Part shown: positions 39,681 to 49,397 of the stretch, piece after piece
Layout of the letters: every line of letters starts with the position of its first letter
How positions within the stretch are numbered: position 1 is the first letter of the stretch
From: Thermincola carboxydiphila
Lineage (GTDB): Bacteria > Bacillota > Thermincolia > Thermincolales > UBA2595
NCBI GenBank assembly: GCA_016841725.1
Contig: JAENYP010000006.1
Span: 124,001-188,000, forward strand
DNA: 64,000 nt
Reading direction: 5' to 3'
The notes under the pieces: generated by a model
The model's input: the letters and a program-made list of their open reading frames with translations, nothing else
What the model was told of the DNA's origin: nothing
Databases searched by the model: none
Translations under genes and position numbers: made by a program

Positions 39681-40439
39681 CTAAGCCTCAAATATTTCGT
39701 CCACTGTAATCTCCAAACCCTCAAAGAAATAGGAAACTAAGGTGTCTCCTGCCTTATAGCCGGCGTATTCATCAATGTCAAAGTCTTTAAAGCCATATGC
39801 CAGGACTGAATGTTTTTTGGGATCGACAATCCAGAATTCCCTGACTCCTGACAGCATATATGTATTGAGCTTATCTACCATATCCTTTGTGCGGGTGCTT
39901 TTTGATAAAATTTCAATACACAGGGTGGGTGTACCCATATACCGCCCCTTTTCATTAACGGCATCCTTCAGATCACAGGCGATGAGCAGATCAGGCTGCA
40001 TTACATCCGGTGTCTCGAAGTCCTTTTTGAAAAAATGGACATCAAAAGGCGCATAAAATACCTTGCATTTGTTACCTTTTAGGTAAGTCCGCAGGTGGAT
40101 ATGCAGATTACCGGAAATATCCTGGTGAAAAGTGTCAGGTGAAGCTAAAAGAACTATTTCGCCATTGATGTATTCCATTCTGAGGTCACTTTTCTCATAA
40201 ATTTCCATAAACTCTTCATAAGATACCTTCTTGCCGCCGTATTGATAATCCAGAGCATTTTCCTTGACCATGAAATATCGGTCGATTTCTGTAATATATG
40301 GAGTGAGTCGTACGGATTTCTTGCCGTTTTTGGTAACCACAACCTCATGGTTTTCAGTGACATAGTCAATGTACTTGCCCAGATTAGTCTTGAATTCTGT
40401 TGCGGTAACAACTTTTGTTGTATCATTCATATTTATCAC
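39681..40439 (-). CDS. Phd/YefM antitoxin domain fused to a Uma2-family nuclease
   Basis: N-term VVTATEFKTNLGKYIDYVTENHEVVVTKNGKKSVRLTPY (Phd/YefM); C-term RMEYINGEIVLLASPDTFHQDISGNLHIHLRTYL...QPDLLIACDL...TPTLCIEILSKSTRTKDMVDKLNTYMLSGVREFWIVDPKKH (Uma2). Confidence 0.85.
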   Translation of the reverse strand: MINMNDTTKVVTATEFKTNLGKYIDYVTENHEVVVTKNGKKSVRLTPYITEIDRYFMVKENALDYQYGGKKVSYEEFMEIYEKSDLRMEYINGEIVLLASPDTFHQDISGNLHIHLRTYLKGNKCKVFYAPFDVHFFKKDFETPDVMQPDLLIACDLKDAVNEKGRYMGTPTLCIEILSKSTRTKDMVDKLNTYMLSGVREFWIVDPKKHSVLAYGFKDFDIDEYAGYKAGDTLVSYFFEGLEITVDEIFEA

Positions 40440-40482
40440 CTCGTACGAAAATTATACCATATGGCACGAAAAAATACAATCA

Positions 40483-40506
40483 ATAGAATATCGTGCGATA
40501 TTCTAT
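40483..40506. promoter_or_regulatory. Palindromic putative operator upstream of the Phd-Uma2 gene
   Basis: atagaatatcg-tg-cgatattctat, 11-bp perfect arms, about 44 bp upstream of the minus-strand start codon. Confidence 0.6.
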
Positions 40507-40564
40507 GATTATGCCAAAAGTTGAGCAGCGCTTATGTTAATATGGTATAATTTAGGGTAAAAGG

Positions 40565-42235
40565 ATGGATGTAAAGGAGACAAATGTGAAAATACTACTG
40601 ATCTACAACCCGGGTTCAGGTAATGGAAAATTCAAATCTAATTTGGACAAAATTGTACAAGCAGTTCAGAATAAAGGCTTTTATTTGGTGCCATATAGAA
40701 TCAACTCCGGGGAAGTTTTGGAGAAGATGCTTTTGGCCATTGACATAAATAGCTTCAACAGGATTTGGATTGCCGGGGGTGACGGGACTATTCATCAGGT
40801 GGTCAATTTGCTGATGCGATTGGAGTGTGAAGTCCCGGTAGGTATATATCCGGTGGGAACAGCTAATGATTTTGCCGGTTACTTTAATTTCCCTGACACA
40901 ATCGACGAAATGACAGAAATCCTGCTGAGAGACAATTATACCTATTGTGATCTTGGAGCTGCCAATGGTCACTATTTCTTAAATGTGGCCAGTCTGGGTT
41001 CTATTATAGATGTCAGTCAAAAAACAGATAAAAACCTGAAAAACAATTTTGGTGTTCTTGCATATTACCTAAAGGGTGCAGAAGAATTATCCGGTCTGAA
41101 GCCTGTACGGGTCAGCATTCGGTGCCAGGAAGCCGACAGGGATGATGAGATATATTTTATCCTGATTATGAACGGCAAATCGGCAGGAGGCTTTAAGAAG
41201 ATAGCCCCTTTGGCATCATTAACCGATGGATTGCTCGATGTATATATTTTTCGAAAATGCCCCGTAATAGAGCTGATTCCTCTAATCATACAGGCTGCAA
41301 ACGGGGAGCATGCCGAGAGTCCCTATGTTGATTATATTCAAACGGCAGAAATGCTGATAGACTGTAACGAATCTGTCGGGACCGATATGGATGGTGAAAA
41401 GGGTTTTAGTTTTCCGGTGAAGGTTTCAGTTGCTTCAGCAAAACTCAAACTAATCACCAGGAACAATCAGGAAGAAGGCTGTCAGGAAAAGCAGAACTTC
41501 AGTTTTCACGATGTGAAAAAGGCTGTTGAGATGATATCTAATGGAATTTTTAATGAGTTTACCGGGCCGGTTAACAAAATGCTGACTGACCGCAGTACAT
41601 TCAGGGACCTGGTTTCATTAGCTGCTGATATGTCACGGCATAATGCCCTGAATTATATCAATAATAATTCTTTGAATGAAAGATATTTTGAAATTGCTGA
41701 AAAGTCATTGGATAATGGGTACTTATATATCATATTATCCAGTACAGGAAGCGCCGCCGGGGAACTTATCCAGAAGGTAACCAAAAAGGAATATGCACAT
41801 GCTTCCATTGCCTTTGATGAGGAGTTAGAGACCATTGTCAGCTATAACGGGGGAGAAAATATTTATGCGCCCGGCCTCAATCAGGAGATGATTGAATTCT
41901 TCGGTCAGAAGGATGATGCTAATATCATGATTTATAAGATAAAGGCAGACAGAGGGAAGAAGCAAAAAGTCCTTGACGAAATCAGAAAGATTAATCAGGA
42001 TGGCAGTTCCTACAACATACTTGGCCTGTTTGTACCTTATTCTCACCGGGAAAATATCATGTTCTGTTCTCAGTTTGTTTATTGTATGCTGAAAGCAGCC
42101 GGGCTGGATTACTTTGAGAAAAAGCCGGAAGAAGTAAAGCCGACAGATTTTGTCGAGCTGGATTACAAGAGAGACCTGGAATACCATGGGCAGATTTTTA
42201 CGAAGGAGTATAAAGTTAGCAAAGGGGGGAGATGA
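40565..42235 (+). CDS. Diacylglycerol/lipid kinase (YegS/BmrU-like) fused to a C-terminal permuted papain-like (NlpC/P60 superfamily, YiiX-like) domain
   Basis: N-term ILLIYNPGSGNGKFKSNL, IAGGDGTIHQVVNLLM, IYPVGTANDFAGYF; C-term GELIQKVTKKEYAHASIAFDEELETIVSYNGG and NIMFCSQFVYCMLKAAGLDYFEKKPEEVKPTDF. Confidence 0.85.
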   Translation: MDVKETNVKILLIYNPGSGNGKFKSNLDKIVQAVQNKGFYLVPYRINSGEVLEKMLLAIDINSFNRIWIAGGDGTIHQVVNLLMRLECEVPVGIYPVGTANDFAGYFNFPDTIDEMTEILLRDNYTYCDLGAANGHYFLNVASLGSIIDVSQKTDKNLKNNFGVLAYYLKGAEELSGLKPVRVSIRCQEADRDDEIYFILIMNGKSAGGFKKIAPLASLTDGLLDVYIFRKCPVIELIPLIIQAANGEHAESPYVDYIQTAEMLIDCNESVGTDMDGEKGFSFPVKVSVASAKLKLITRNNQEEGCQEKQNFSFHDVKKAVEMISNGIFNEFTGPVNKMLTDRSTFRDLVSLAADMSRHNALNYINNNSLNERYFEIAEKSLDNGYLYIILSSTGSAAGELIQKVTKKEYAHASIAFDEELETIVSYNGGENIYAPGLNQEMIEFFGQKDDANIMIYKIKADRGKKQKVLDEIRKINQDGSSYNILGLFVPYSHRENIMFCSQFVYCMLKAAGLDYFEKKPEEVKPTDFVELDYKRDLEYHGQIFTKEYKVSKGGR

Positions 42236-42289
42236 TATGGTTTTTAACACAAACAATAAGAAACTAAAGGAATAAGAGGGGGATTTTTT

Positions 42290-42361
42290 ATGTGGAAGGA
42301 ATTCAGGGAGTTTGCCATGAAGAGGAACGTCCCAACTGCACTTCTGCACTTCTGCAATTGA
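42290..42361 (+). pseudogene. mscL: mscL 5' remnant (start and first ~14 codons of large-conductance mechanosensitive channel)
   Basis: RBS gaggggg + ATG; MWKEFREFAMKRNV matches the MscL N-terminus, then out-of-family PTALLHFCN* and a terminator. Confidence 0.7.
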
Positions 42362-42379
42362 ATAGTGAATTTACGAATT

Positions 42380-42405
42380 CCCCGTTTAAATGGGGATTTT
42401 TTTTA
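42380..42405 (+). terminator. Rho-independent terminator
   Basis: cccc-gtttaaat-gggg-attttttttatt. Confidence 0.7.
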
Positions 42406-42521
42406 TTTATATTGCCATAACTGTATGATATTATTAAAGGTAGCAATAATGGCACTTTTTACTAATATAAAAGTGATATTATAGGTGGGCATATTGAAGA
42501 ATAATTGAGGGGGAAAACAGC

Positions 42522-45500
42522 ATGAAAAAGATATTACGGTTACTTTTTCTGACCAATATTGTTGCTGTACTGATATTGTTGGGACAGGCATGCTTGTCTC
42601 CGGTTCTGTCTGCTGCAGAAGCTGGGGAAATCAATATGGAAACAGTGAGTGGAGACGGTGCAGGCTATACTTATTTGGACAGTGTTGTCACAATCACTCA
42701 GGATGGCAGCTATATCCTTACCGGCACAGGAACTGAGACAGCAAACCGAATTGTGGTCAATGGCGGCGTAACAGCTGATATTACAATAAATAGTGTGAAC
42801 ATTAATTCGGGCAGCGGGGCTTTTGTTATGACCGGGGCAACGGTGAACCTCACCCTGAGCGGCAGCAACACTCTCAGAAGCGGAAGTGGATTTGCCGGCC
42901 TGCAGGTTTGTAGTGGAATACTTACTATTACCCAGACCAGTACAGGCAGTCTGACAGTGTATGGCGGCTATAACTCTGCGGGAATCGGGGCGCCGGACAG
43001 GGTTAGGCCTAATACAGGCACAATTATAATTGAGGGTGGCACGGTCAACGCAAACGGCGGAACATACGGCGCAGGTATCGGTGGAGGGTTATACAGTGAA
43101 TATGGCACCATCATCATCAGGGGTGGCAGTATAACCGCCAATGGTACGACTTCGGCGGCCGGTTTAGGCGGCGGTGATTATAATTACCCTGGGACAATCA
43201 CTATTGAAGGTGGCACAGTGACCGCAAACGGTGGCTATAATGGTGCAGGCATCGGCGGCGGCTGTGACGGGGTAGGCGGTATTATAAATATCCTGGGTGG
43301 TACGGTCAACGCAAACGCCGGAACCAACGGTGCCGGCATAGGCTGCGGACGGGGCGGCAGCCCACGCAGGGCTGCCGGAGGCACAGTAACTGTATCCGGA
43401 GGTAATACTGTTGTGAATGCACGCGGCAGTGGCAGCGGAAAAGATATCGGCTCAGGAGATAATTATGACCAAACTATCAGGGATGGCGGGACACTTACGG
43501 TTGATGACAGCGCCACGGTTAACCTGAATGCGACCGGAACAGATGCACAGACAGATTTTATCACCTGTACAATCAGTGGCGGGGGAGCGGGACTTCACTC
43601 CGGGACTTATTTGAATGGGCATAAAAAAATTACTTTAAGCAGCTTTACCGCTCTGCCCAATAGTCAGGTAAATGCCTTGGATAATATTACTTTTTCGGTA
43701 AATGTTAATGGGCTCTCCTATACTGATCCACAAGGGAGTATTTCCTTTAAGGCCAATGGGGCTGAAATCGCAAGTACCCCCATCACCCGTGAAGGTGTGG
43801 TTGCAGCCGGTACAGCCGGTATAAGTAAAAGTGATGTTCCCGGCGGCAGTTACACATTTATCGCGGAATATGTTCAGGACAGTGTTGACAGCTATTATAC
43901 TGCTGATGTGTTACAGATTACGGGTTATACTGTGAATAAGCTTAATCAGGCTTTGCTGCTGAGCGGCATTCCAGATACCATAACGTACGGTGATGCAGCT
44001 TTTGACATGGTTGTCAGCGGGACAGGCGGTACGGGTTTATTGAGCTTTAATGTTACTTCCGGTGATGCTGTTACAGTGAGTGGGAGTGGTGCAGTTACCA
44101 TATTAAAGGCAGGAACGGCTGAAATTACCGTAACCAAAGCAGGTGACGATTATTATAATGGGGCTTCGGCCACTGTCTCAATTGTTGTAAATAAAGCCAT
44201 CCCCGAGGCGGTAATATTCCCAGCCGCTTCACTCACCTACGGTCAGAGTCTTGGGGAGGCTGTGCTTACGGGCGCTGCGGGCGATGGCAGCTTTGCCTGG
44301 CAGGACGCTGCTGCTGTCCCGCCGGTACAGAATGCAGGATATCAAATGGTGTTCACCCCCGCTGATTCTGTAAATTTTGATTATTCCGGGGTTGTGCTGC
44401 AGCAGATTGTAACCACGATAGTAGAGAAAAAAGACTTAACCATCAAAGCCGCAGATAAGACCAAGGTCTATGGAGAATCAGACCCCCTGTTCACAGAAAG
44501 CTATATGGGATTTGTCAATGGTGAGGATAAGAGCAGTTTGACCGGTATCCTTGCCCTGACCCGCCAGGAGGGTGAAAATGCCGGGACATATACCATCACA
44601 CCATCGGGGCTGACCTCCGCAAACTACAATATCATTTATCAGACAGGCCAACTGGAGATTACACCGACAGCCTTAACCATTGCCGCTGATGCCGAAAGCA
44701 AGATTTACGGCGAGCCGGACCCGGAGCTTACTTATGTGATAACAGCAGGTACATTGCTGGGAGCTGATGGAATCACCGGAGCCTTAACCAGGATAGCCGG
44801 TGAGAATTTGGGGACCTATATGATAGAACAGGGCACTTTGACTGCCGGAATTAATTATGACATCACCTATACCGGAGCAAGCCTGACCATCAATAAAAAG
44901 GCCTTAACCATTAGAACAGAGGATAAGAGCAAGGTTTACGGGGCGGCTGATCCCGCTTATACAATAAGCTGTAACGGGTTTATCGCAGGTGAGGATGAAA
45001 GCGACCTTCACGGAACACTTGCCTTTGACCGTGCAGAAGGTGAGGATGTGGGCGAATATACCATTACACCTTCGGGCCTGACCTCGCTTAACTACGAAAT
45101 TACTTATGAAACAGGAGCATTAACAATCAATAAGACAACTTTAACCATAAAAGCAGAAGATAAGAGCAAGGTTTACGGAGCGGCTGACCCTGTTTTTACA
45201 GTCAGCTATGATGGGTTTATAACCGGGGAGGATGATAACGTTCTTGACGGTATCCTTGCCCTGACACGTCAAGAGGGTGAAAATGCCGGGACATATACCA
45301 TCACACCATCGGGGCTGACCTCCGCAAACTACAATATCATTTATCAGACAGGCCAACTGGAGATTACACCGATAGCCTTAACCATTACCGCGGATGCCGG
45401 AAGCAAAATTTACGGCGAGCCGGATCCGGAGCTTACCTATGTGATAACAGCAGGTGCATTGCTGGGAGCTGATGGAATTACCGGAGCCTTAACCAGGATA

Positions 45501-47621
45501 GCCGGTGAGAATTCAGGGACATATATGATAGAACAGGGGACCCTGAGTGCCGGCATTAACTATGACATCACTTATGCCGGAGCAGTCCTGAACATCACTA
45601 AGAAGACCCTGACCATTAGAGCCGGGGATAAGAGCAAAGTTTACGGGGCGGCTGATCCCGCTTATACAATAAGCTGTGACGGGTTTATCGCAGGTGAGAA
45701 TGAAAGCGACCTGCTCGGAACACTTGCATTTGACCGCACAGAAGGTGAGGATGTGGGTGAATATTCCATTACACCTTCAGGCCTGACCTCGGTTAACTAC
45801 GAAATTACTTATGAAACAGGAATACTAACTGTCGATAAGAAAGCTTTATCCATTAGGGCAGAAGATAAAAGCAAGGTTTACGGAGCGGCTGATCCTGTCT
45901 TTACGGTTACATACGATGGATTGATAACAGGAGAGGATGAAGAAAATCTAAGCGGAACACTTGCCTTAGACCGTGCAGAAGGTGAAGATGCAGGCACTTA
46001 TACTATTACACCTTCGGGCCTGAGTTCGAATAATTACGAGATCACCTTCATACCGGGAACTTTGCGGATTTTAAGCACTAATGCCCACCTGAGCAACCTT
46101 TCCCTCAGTAATCCGGCTTTGAACCTAAATAATTTAACCTTCAGCCCTGCTTTTGATTCCGGAATAACGAATTATATTGCCGGTGTGGCGAATCGTGTGG
46201 GAAGCATTACTGTCACACTCATGGCGGAGGACAGCAATGCCAGCATCAGCATCAATGGTTTATCGGTATCCACTGGACAGGCTTCCGATGACATCATCCT
46301 GAATACTGGCCTTAATACCATCAACGTTATGGTGACAGCGGAGGATGTAGTAACTACAAAAACCTATCTTGTGACCATTAAGCGAAGCCATGGCGGCAGC
46401 AGTACCATCCCTCAGCCCGAGCCGGAGCCTGTGGCAGAAATTTCGGAGCAGCTTACAGGAGGGACTTTTGACAGTGCAACAGGAAATGTATCTGCATCAG
46501 TGGATGATAAGCTGCTTGAATACCTCTTTGGAAAGGCTGAAGCCGGTGAAGGAGCAAGAAAAACTATCCGACTGGTGATTCCTGAGGTAGAAGCAGCAAG
46601 TTCATATACCCTCGAAGCTTCTGTGACGGGATTGTCTTCCACCGGAACGGATAAAGAAATGCTGTTAACGACTCCCTTAGGCACAATCGGCATACCTGAT
46701 GACATGCTGACAGGATTGGAAGACGCGGCAGGAGAAAAAGCGGCTGTTACCATAGGCCGGGGGGACAAGGCCAGCATGTCCGCTGATGTGAAAGCAGCAC
46801 TTGGTGACCGTCCGCTGGTACAGCTTTCCCTGACCATAGACGGCCGACAGGTGGCGTGGAACAATCCGGATGCTCCGGTAACCGTTTCTATTCCTTATAC
46901 ACCTACAGCAGCAGAACAGCAGGACCTGGAACATATTGTTGTCTGGTACATTGATGGAAGCGGAAAAGCAGTATTGGTGCCCAGCGGCCGTTATGACCCG
47001 GAGACTGGATACGTGACCTTTACCACCACCCATTTCAGCAACTATGCAGTGGCCTTTGTATATAAAACTTTTGGTGACCTGTCCCGTGTGGAATGGGCCC
47101 GGAAACCCATTGAAGTCATGGCCTCAAAGGGCATCATCAACGGGACCGGAGCGGATACCTACTTACCGGCTGCCAATATAACCAGAGCTGATTATCTGGT
47201 GCTGCTGGTAAAAACCCTGGGTCTGACAGCTGACTTTGACGGCAACTTTAGTGATGTGGCATCTGGGACATACTACTATGAAGCCGTTGGCATTGCCAAA
47301 GAACTCGGCATTACCGCCGGCAGCGGAAGGAACCGGTTTAGCCCGAATGAGAAAATTTCCAGGCAGGACATGATGGTATTGACAGCCCGTGCCCTGGAGG
47401 AATCCAAAGGGCTAAAGATATTAGGCGACTCTACCGTGTTGGATCAATTCAGTGACAAAAATGATATAGCCGGCTACAGCGCAGAAAGTCTGGCGGCACT
47501 TGTCAGTGAAGGTCTTATTACAGGCTCGGGGGATAAGCTGAACCCACGCGCTAATACTACCCGTGCCGAAGCAGCAGTATTCCTTTACAGAATTTACACA
47601 GACCGTTTCTCAAATCGGTGA
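42522..47621 (+). CDS. Giant S-layer-type surface protein: signal peptide, Gly-rich beta-helix, MBG-type repeats, cadherin-like beta-sandwich, C-terminal SLH domains
   Basis: 1699 aa; GAGIGGGLYSEYGTIIIRGGSITANG; repeated LTIKAEDKSKVYGAADPVFTVSYDGFITGEDD...TYTITPSGLTSANYNI; C-term FSDVASGTYYYEAVGIAKELGITAGSG. Confidence 0.9.
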   Translation: MKKILRLLFLTNIVAVLILLGQACLSPVLSAAEAGEINMETVSGDGAGYTYLDSVVTITQDGSYILTGTGTETANRIVVNGGVTADITINSVNINSGSGAFVMTGATVNLTLSGSNTLRSGSGFAGLQVCSGILTITQTSTGSLTVYGGYNSAGIGAPDRVRPNTGTIIIEGGTVNANGGTYGAGIGGGLYSEYGTIIIRGGSITANGTTSAAGLGGGDYNYPGTITIEGGTVTANGGYNGAGIGGGCDGVGGIINILGGTVNANAGTNGAGIGCGRGGSPRRAAGGTVTVSGGNTVVNARGSGSGKDIGSGDNYDQTIRDGGTLTVDDSATVNLNATGTDAQTDFITCTISGGGAGLHSGTYLNGHKKITLSSFTALPNSQVNALDNITFSVNVNGLSYTDPQGSISFKANGAEIASTPITREGVVAAGTAGISKSDVPGGSYTFIAEYVQDSVDSYYTADVLQITGYTVNKLNQALLLSGIPDTITYGDAAFDMVVSGTGGTGLLSFNVTSGDAVTVSGSGAVTILKAGTAEITVTKAGDDYYNGASATVSIVVNKAIPEAVIFPAASLTYGQSLGEAVLTGAAGDGSFAWQDAAAVPPVQNAGYQMVFTPADSVNFDYSGVVLQQIVTTIVEKKDLTIKAADKTKVYGESDPLFTESYMGFVNGEDKSSLTGILALTRQEGENAGTYTITPSGLTSANYNIIYQTGQLEITPTALTIAADAESKIYGEPDPELTYVITAGTLLGADGITGALTRIAGENLGTYMIEQGTLTAGINYDITYTGASLTINKKALTIRTEDKSKVYGAADPAYTISCNGFIAGEDESDLHGTLAFDRAEGEDVGEYTITPSGLTSLNYEITYETGALTINKTTLTIKAEDKSKVYGAADPVFTVSYDGFITGEDDNVLDGILALTRQEGENAGTYTITPSGLTSANYNIIYQTGQLEITPIALTITADAGSKIYGEPDPELTYVITAGALLGADGITGALTRIAGENSGTYMIEQGTLSAGINYDITYAGAVLNITKKTLTIRAGDKSKVYGAADPAYTISCDGFIAGENESDLLGTLAFDRTEGEDVGEYSITPSGLTSVNYEITYETGILTVDKKALSIRAEDKSKVYGAADPVFTVTYDGLITGEDEENLSGTLALDRAEGEDAGTYTITPSGLSSNNYEITFIPGTLRILSTNAHLSNLSLSNPALNLNNLTFSPAFDSGITNYIAGVANRVGSITVTLMAEDSNASISINGLSVSTGQASDDIILNTGLNTINVMVTAEDVVTTKTYLVTIKRSHGGSSTIPQPEPEPVAEISEQLTGGTFDSATGNVSASVDDKLLEYLFGKAEAGEGARKTIRLVIPEVEAASSYTLEASVTGLSSTGTDKEMLLTTPLGTIGIPDDMLTGLEDAAGEKAAVTIGRGDKASMSADVKAALGDRPLVQLSLTIDGRQVAWNNPDAPVTVSIPYTPTAAEQQDLEHIVVWYIDGSGKAVLVPSGRYDPETGYVTFTTTHFSNYAVAFVYKTFGDLSRVEWARKPIEVMASKGIINGTGADTYLPAANITRADYLVLLVKTLGLTADFDGNFSDVASGTYYYEAVGIAKELGITAGSGRNRFSPNEKISRQDMMVLTARALEESKGLKILGDSTVLDQFSDKNDIAGYSAESLAALVSEGLITGSGDKLNPRANTTRAEAAVFLYRIYTDRFSNR
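44568..45977 (+). repeat. 705-bp (235-codon) near-identical tandem duplication inside the surface-protein gene (approximate limits)
   Basis: gagggtgaaaatgccgggacatataccatcacaccatcggggctgacctccgcaaactacaatatcatttatcagacaggcc at 44568 and 45273; cttatgtgataacagcaggt (44731) / cctatgtgataacagcaggt (45436); ggataagagcaa (44921 and 45626). All offset 705 bp. Confidence 0.85.
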
Positions 47622-47798
47622 TTAACTTTTTGACCCGACAAACATTAGAGGAGCAATAAATGAGAGTTTTACTGGCAAAGAGGATCCTCCCAGTATTGTT
47701 ACCAGGACACTGGGTGTAAGCTTATTGCCCGGTGAAGGCTTATTCTGCAGAGTTATAACAGGTGGGATTATTGAAAAGTGAGGAGAGGTCACTAAAGC

Positions 47799-48307
47799 TT
47801 GATTGAAAGAATTAAGACCATCAATGCTGATAAGGTCTTAGATGTAAATCTGATAATTGAGACTTTGGAGAAAATAACTACAGCAGTTATGCAGCAAAGA
47901 GACGATACCAGTACACACATTCCAACAGAAATAATGTATAGGGACGGTAACTATGTTGCAAAAATAAACAGTCTGAGGGTATAGGCAATAATCAGTTTGA
48001 GCCTGACCGCGAGGTAACCAGGGGAGAATTTGCCCTGATGCTGGTTACCGGACTGGGACTGCACAGAGCGCTGGAAGGAGAGGACGTATTCCTGGATGTT
48101 ATCTCAAACTGGGCAAGATATTCAATGGACTCAGGGATTAAACTCGGAATAATAAATGGCGACAAAGACAGTATTATGCCGCAAAGAAGTGCTACAAGGG
48201 CTGAATGTATCGTCATAATAGAAAGACTCTTAAAAACTTCGGAACTGATAAACAGGGAAACAGTTGTGGTCTGCCACAAGGCTCCTAACTATAGTAAACC
48301 GAAATAA
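47799..48307 (+). pseudogene. SLH-domain surface-protein remnants
   Basis: VTRGEFALMLVTGLGLHRALEGEDVFLDVISNWARYSMDSGIKLGIINGDKDSIMPQRSATRAECIVIIERLLKTS is about 1.5 SLH units without signal peptide or body. Confidence 0.65.
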
Positions 48308-48453
48308 ATCATAATCAACTCAAAGGGGTCGTGGGCAACATCGCAGCAGAGATGCCGGTTATCAAAATGGAAGTTTCTGTGATATAATATAAAGGAAAAG
48401 CCATCTGATAAATGGGCAATGAATAAGACGGTGGGAAGAAATGCAGTGAAAAA

Positions 48454-48912
48454 ATGCAGGAAAAGGTGCGAGAAGAAGTGCAAGAAAAAGTGCAAGAAAA
48501 AGTGCAAGAAAAAGTGCTGGAATTGGCTAAACGTTTTCAACTTAATTTACTGATTTTACTGGGCAGCTATGATACCGGTGATTTTAGGCCGGGAGAAAGT
48601 GATATTGACATAGCTTATTTAGGTGATGAGATAAAAGGGATTGAGAGGCAATTAGAGTTCATGAATGAGTTATCCCGAATTTTTAAGTACAGCAAAATAG
48701 ACTTGATTGATTTACAGAAAGCCTCCGGATTATTAAAGTATGAGATTGCTGTCAAGGGAAGGGTCCTGTTTGAGCGTTCTGAAGGATTATTTGAAAGGTA
48801 TAAGCTGTATTGTTACCGTTATTATTATGATACCGATAAATTCCGGCAGGGGAAAAAGGAATTTTTCCGGGAACAGTTGGAGGGGTTATTGAATGGTCAA
48901 AATAGAGCTTGA
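48454..48912 (+). CDS. mntA: MntA-like minimal nucleotidyltransferase (antitoxin)
   Basis: LLILLGSYDTGDFRPGESDIDIAYLG nucleotidyltransferase motif; overlaps the HEPN gene. N-terminal VQEK tandem repeats. Confidence 0.88.
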   Translation: MQEKVREEVQEKVQEKVQEKVLELAKRFQLNLLILLGSYDTGDFRPGESDIDIAYLGDEIKGIERQLEFMNELSRIFKYSKIDLIDLQKASGLLKYEIAVKGRVLFERSEGLFERYKLYCYRYYYDTDKFRQGKKEFFREQLEGLLNGQNRA

Positions 48913-49321
48913 GATTATTTTGGAGAAAATGGCTGCTTTACAGGGATATTATAAGGAATTAAAGGGACTGGAGCATATTTCATTTGAAGAGTATATGCAA
49001 AATAATCTTTATAAGCGAACGGTAGAGCGAATCATACAACTTATTGTCGAGGCAGCGACAGATATTAATAATATGCTGTTAAAAAGCTTAGATAAAGGCC
49101 CAACTGTTGACTACTATTCTTCGTTTATTGAGTTGGCGGAAGCCGGAATACTGCCGGTGGAATTCGCCATAAGCATAGCCCCGTCGACAGGGCTTAGAAA
49201 CATAATTGTCCATGAATACCAAAAGATAGATGACCGTAAAGTCCATAGTTCGATAAAATATACCCTTGATTACTATTTGAAATATATGAAGCTGATAAAT
49301 GATTACCTTAAGATAACCTGA
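48893..49321 (+). CDS. hepT: HepT-like HEPN toxin (DUF86)
   Basis: 142 aa; RX4H motif RNIIVHEY; paired with the MNT gene. Confidence 0.9.
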   Translation: MVKIELEIILEKMAALQGYYKELKGLEHISFEEYMQNNLYKRTVERIIQLIVEAATDINNMLLKSLDKGPTVDYYSSFIELAEAGILPVEFAISIAPSTGLRNIIVHEYQKIDDRKVHSSIKYTLDYYLKYMKLINDYLKIT

Positions 49322-49397
49322 GACATATGTACTATCTCCGGGCCGAAATACCTCCTGAAAACAAAGAATACGAGGTAGACCGTTAACGGTTGTAAGC

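Noticed and set aside
48289-48540. Minus ORF with FFLHFFLHFFLHFF repeats.
   Set aside because: Reverse reading of the 12-bp microsatellite in mntA; no independent support.
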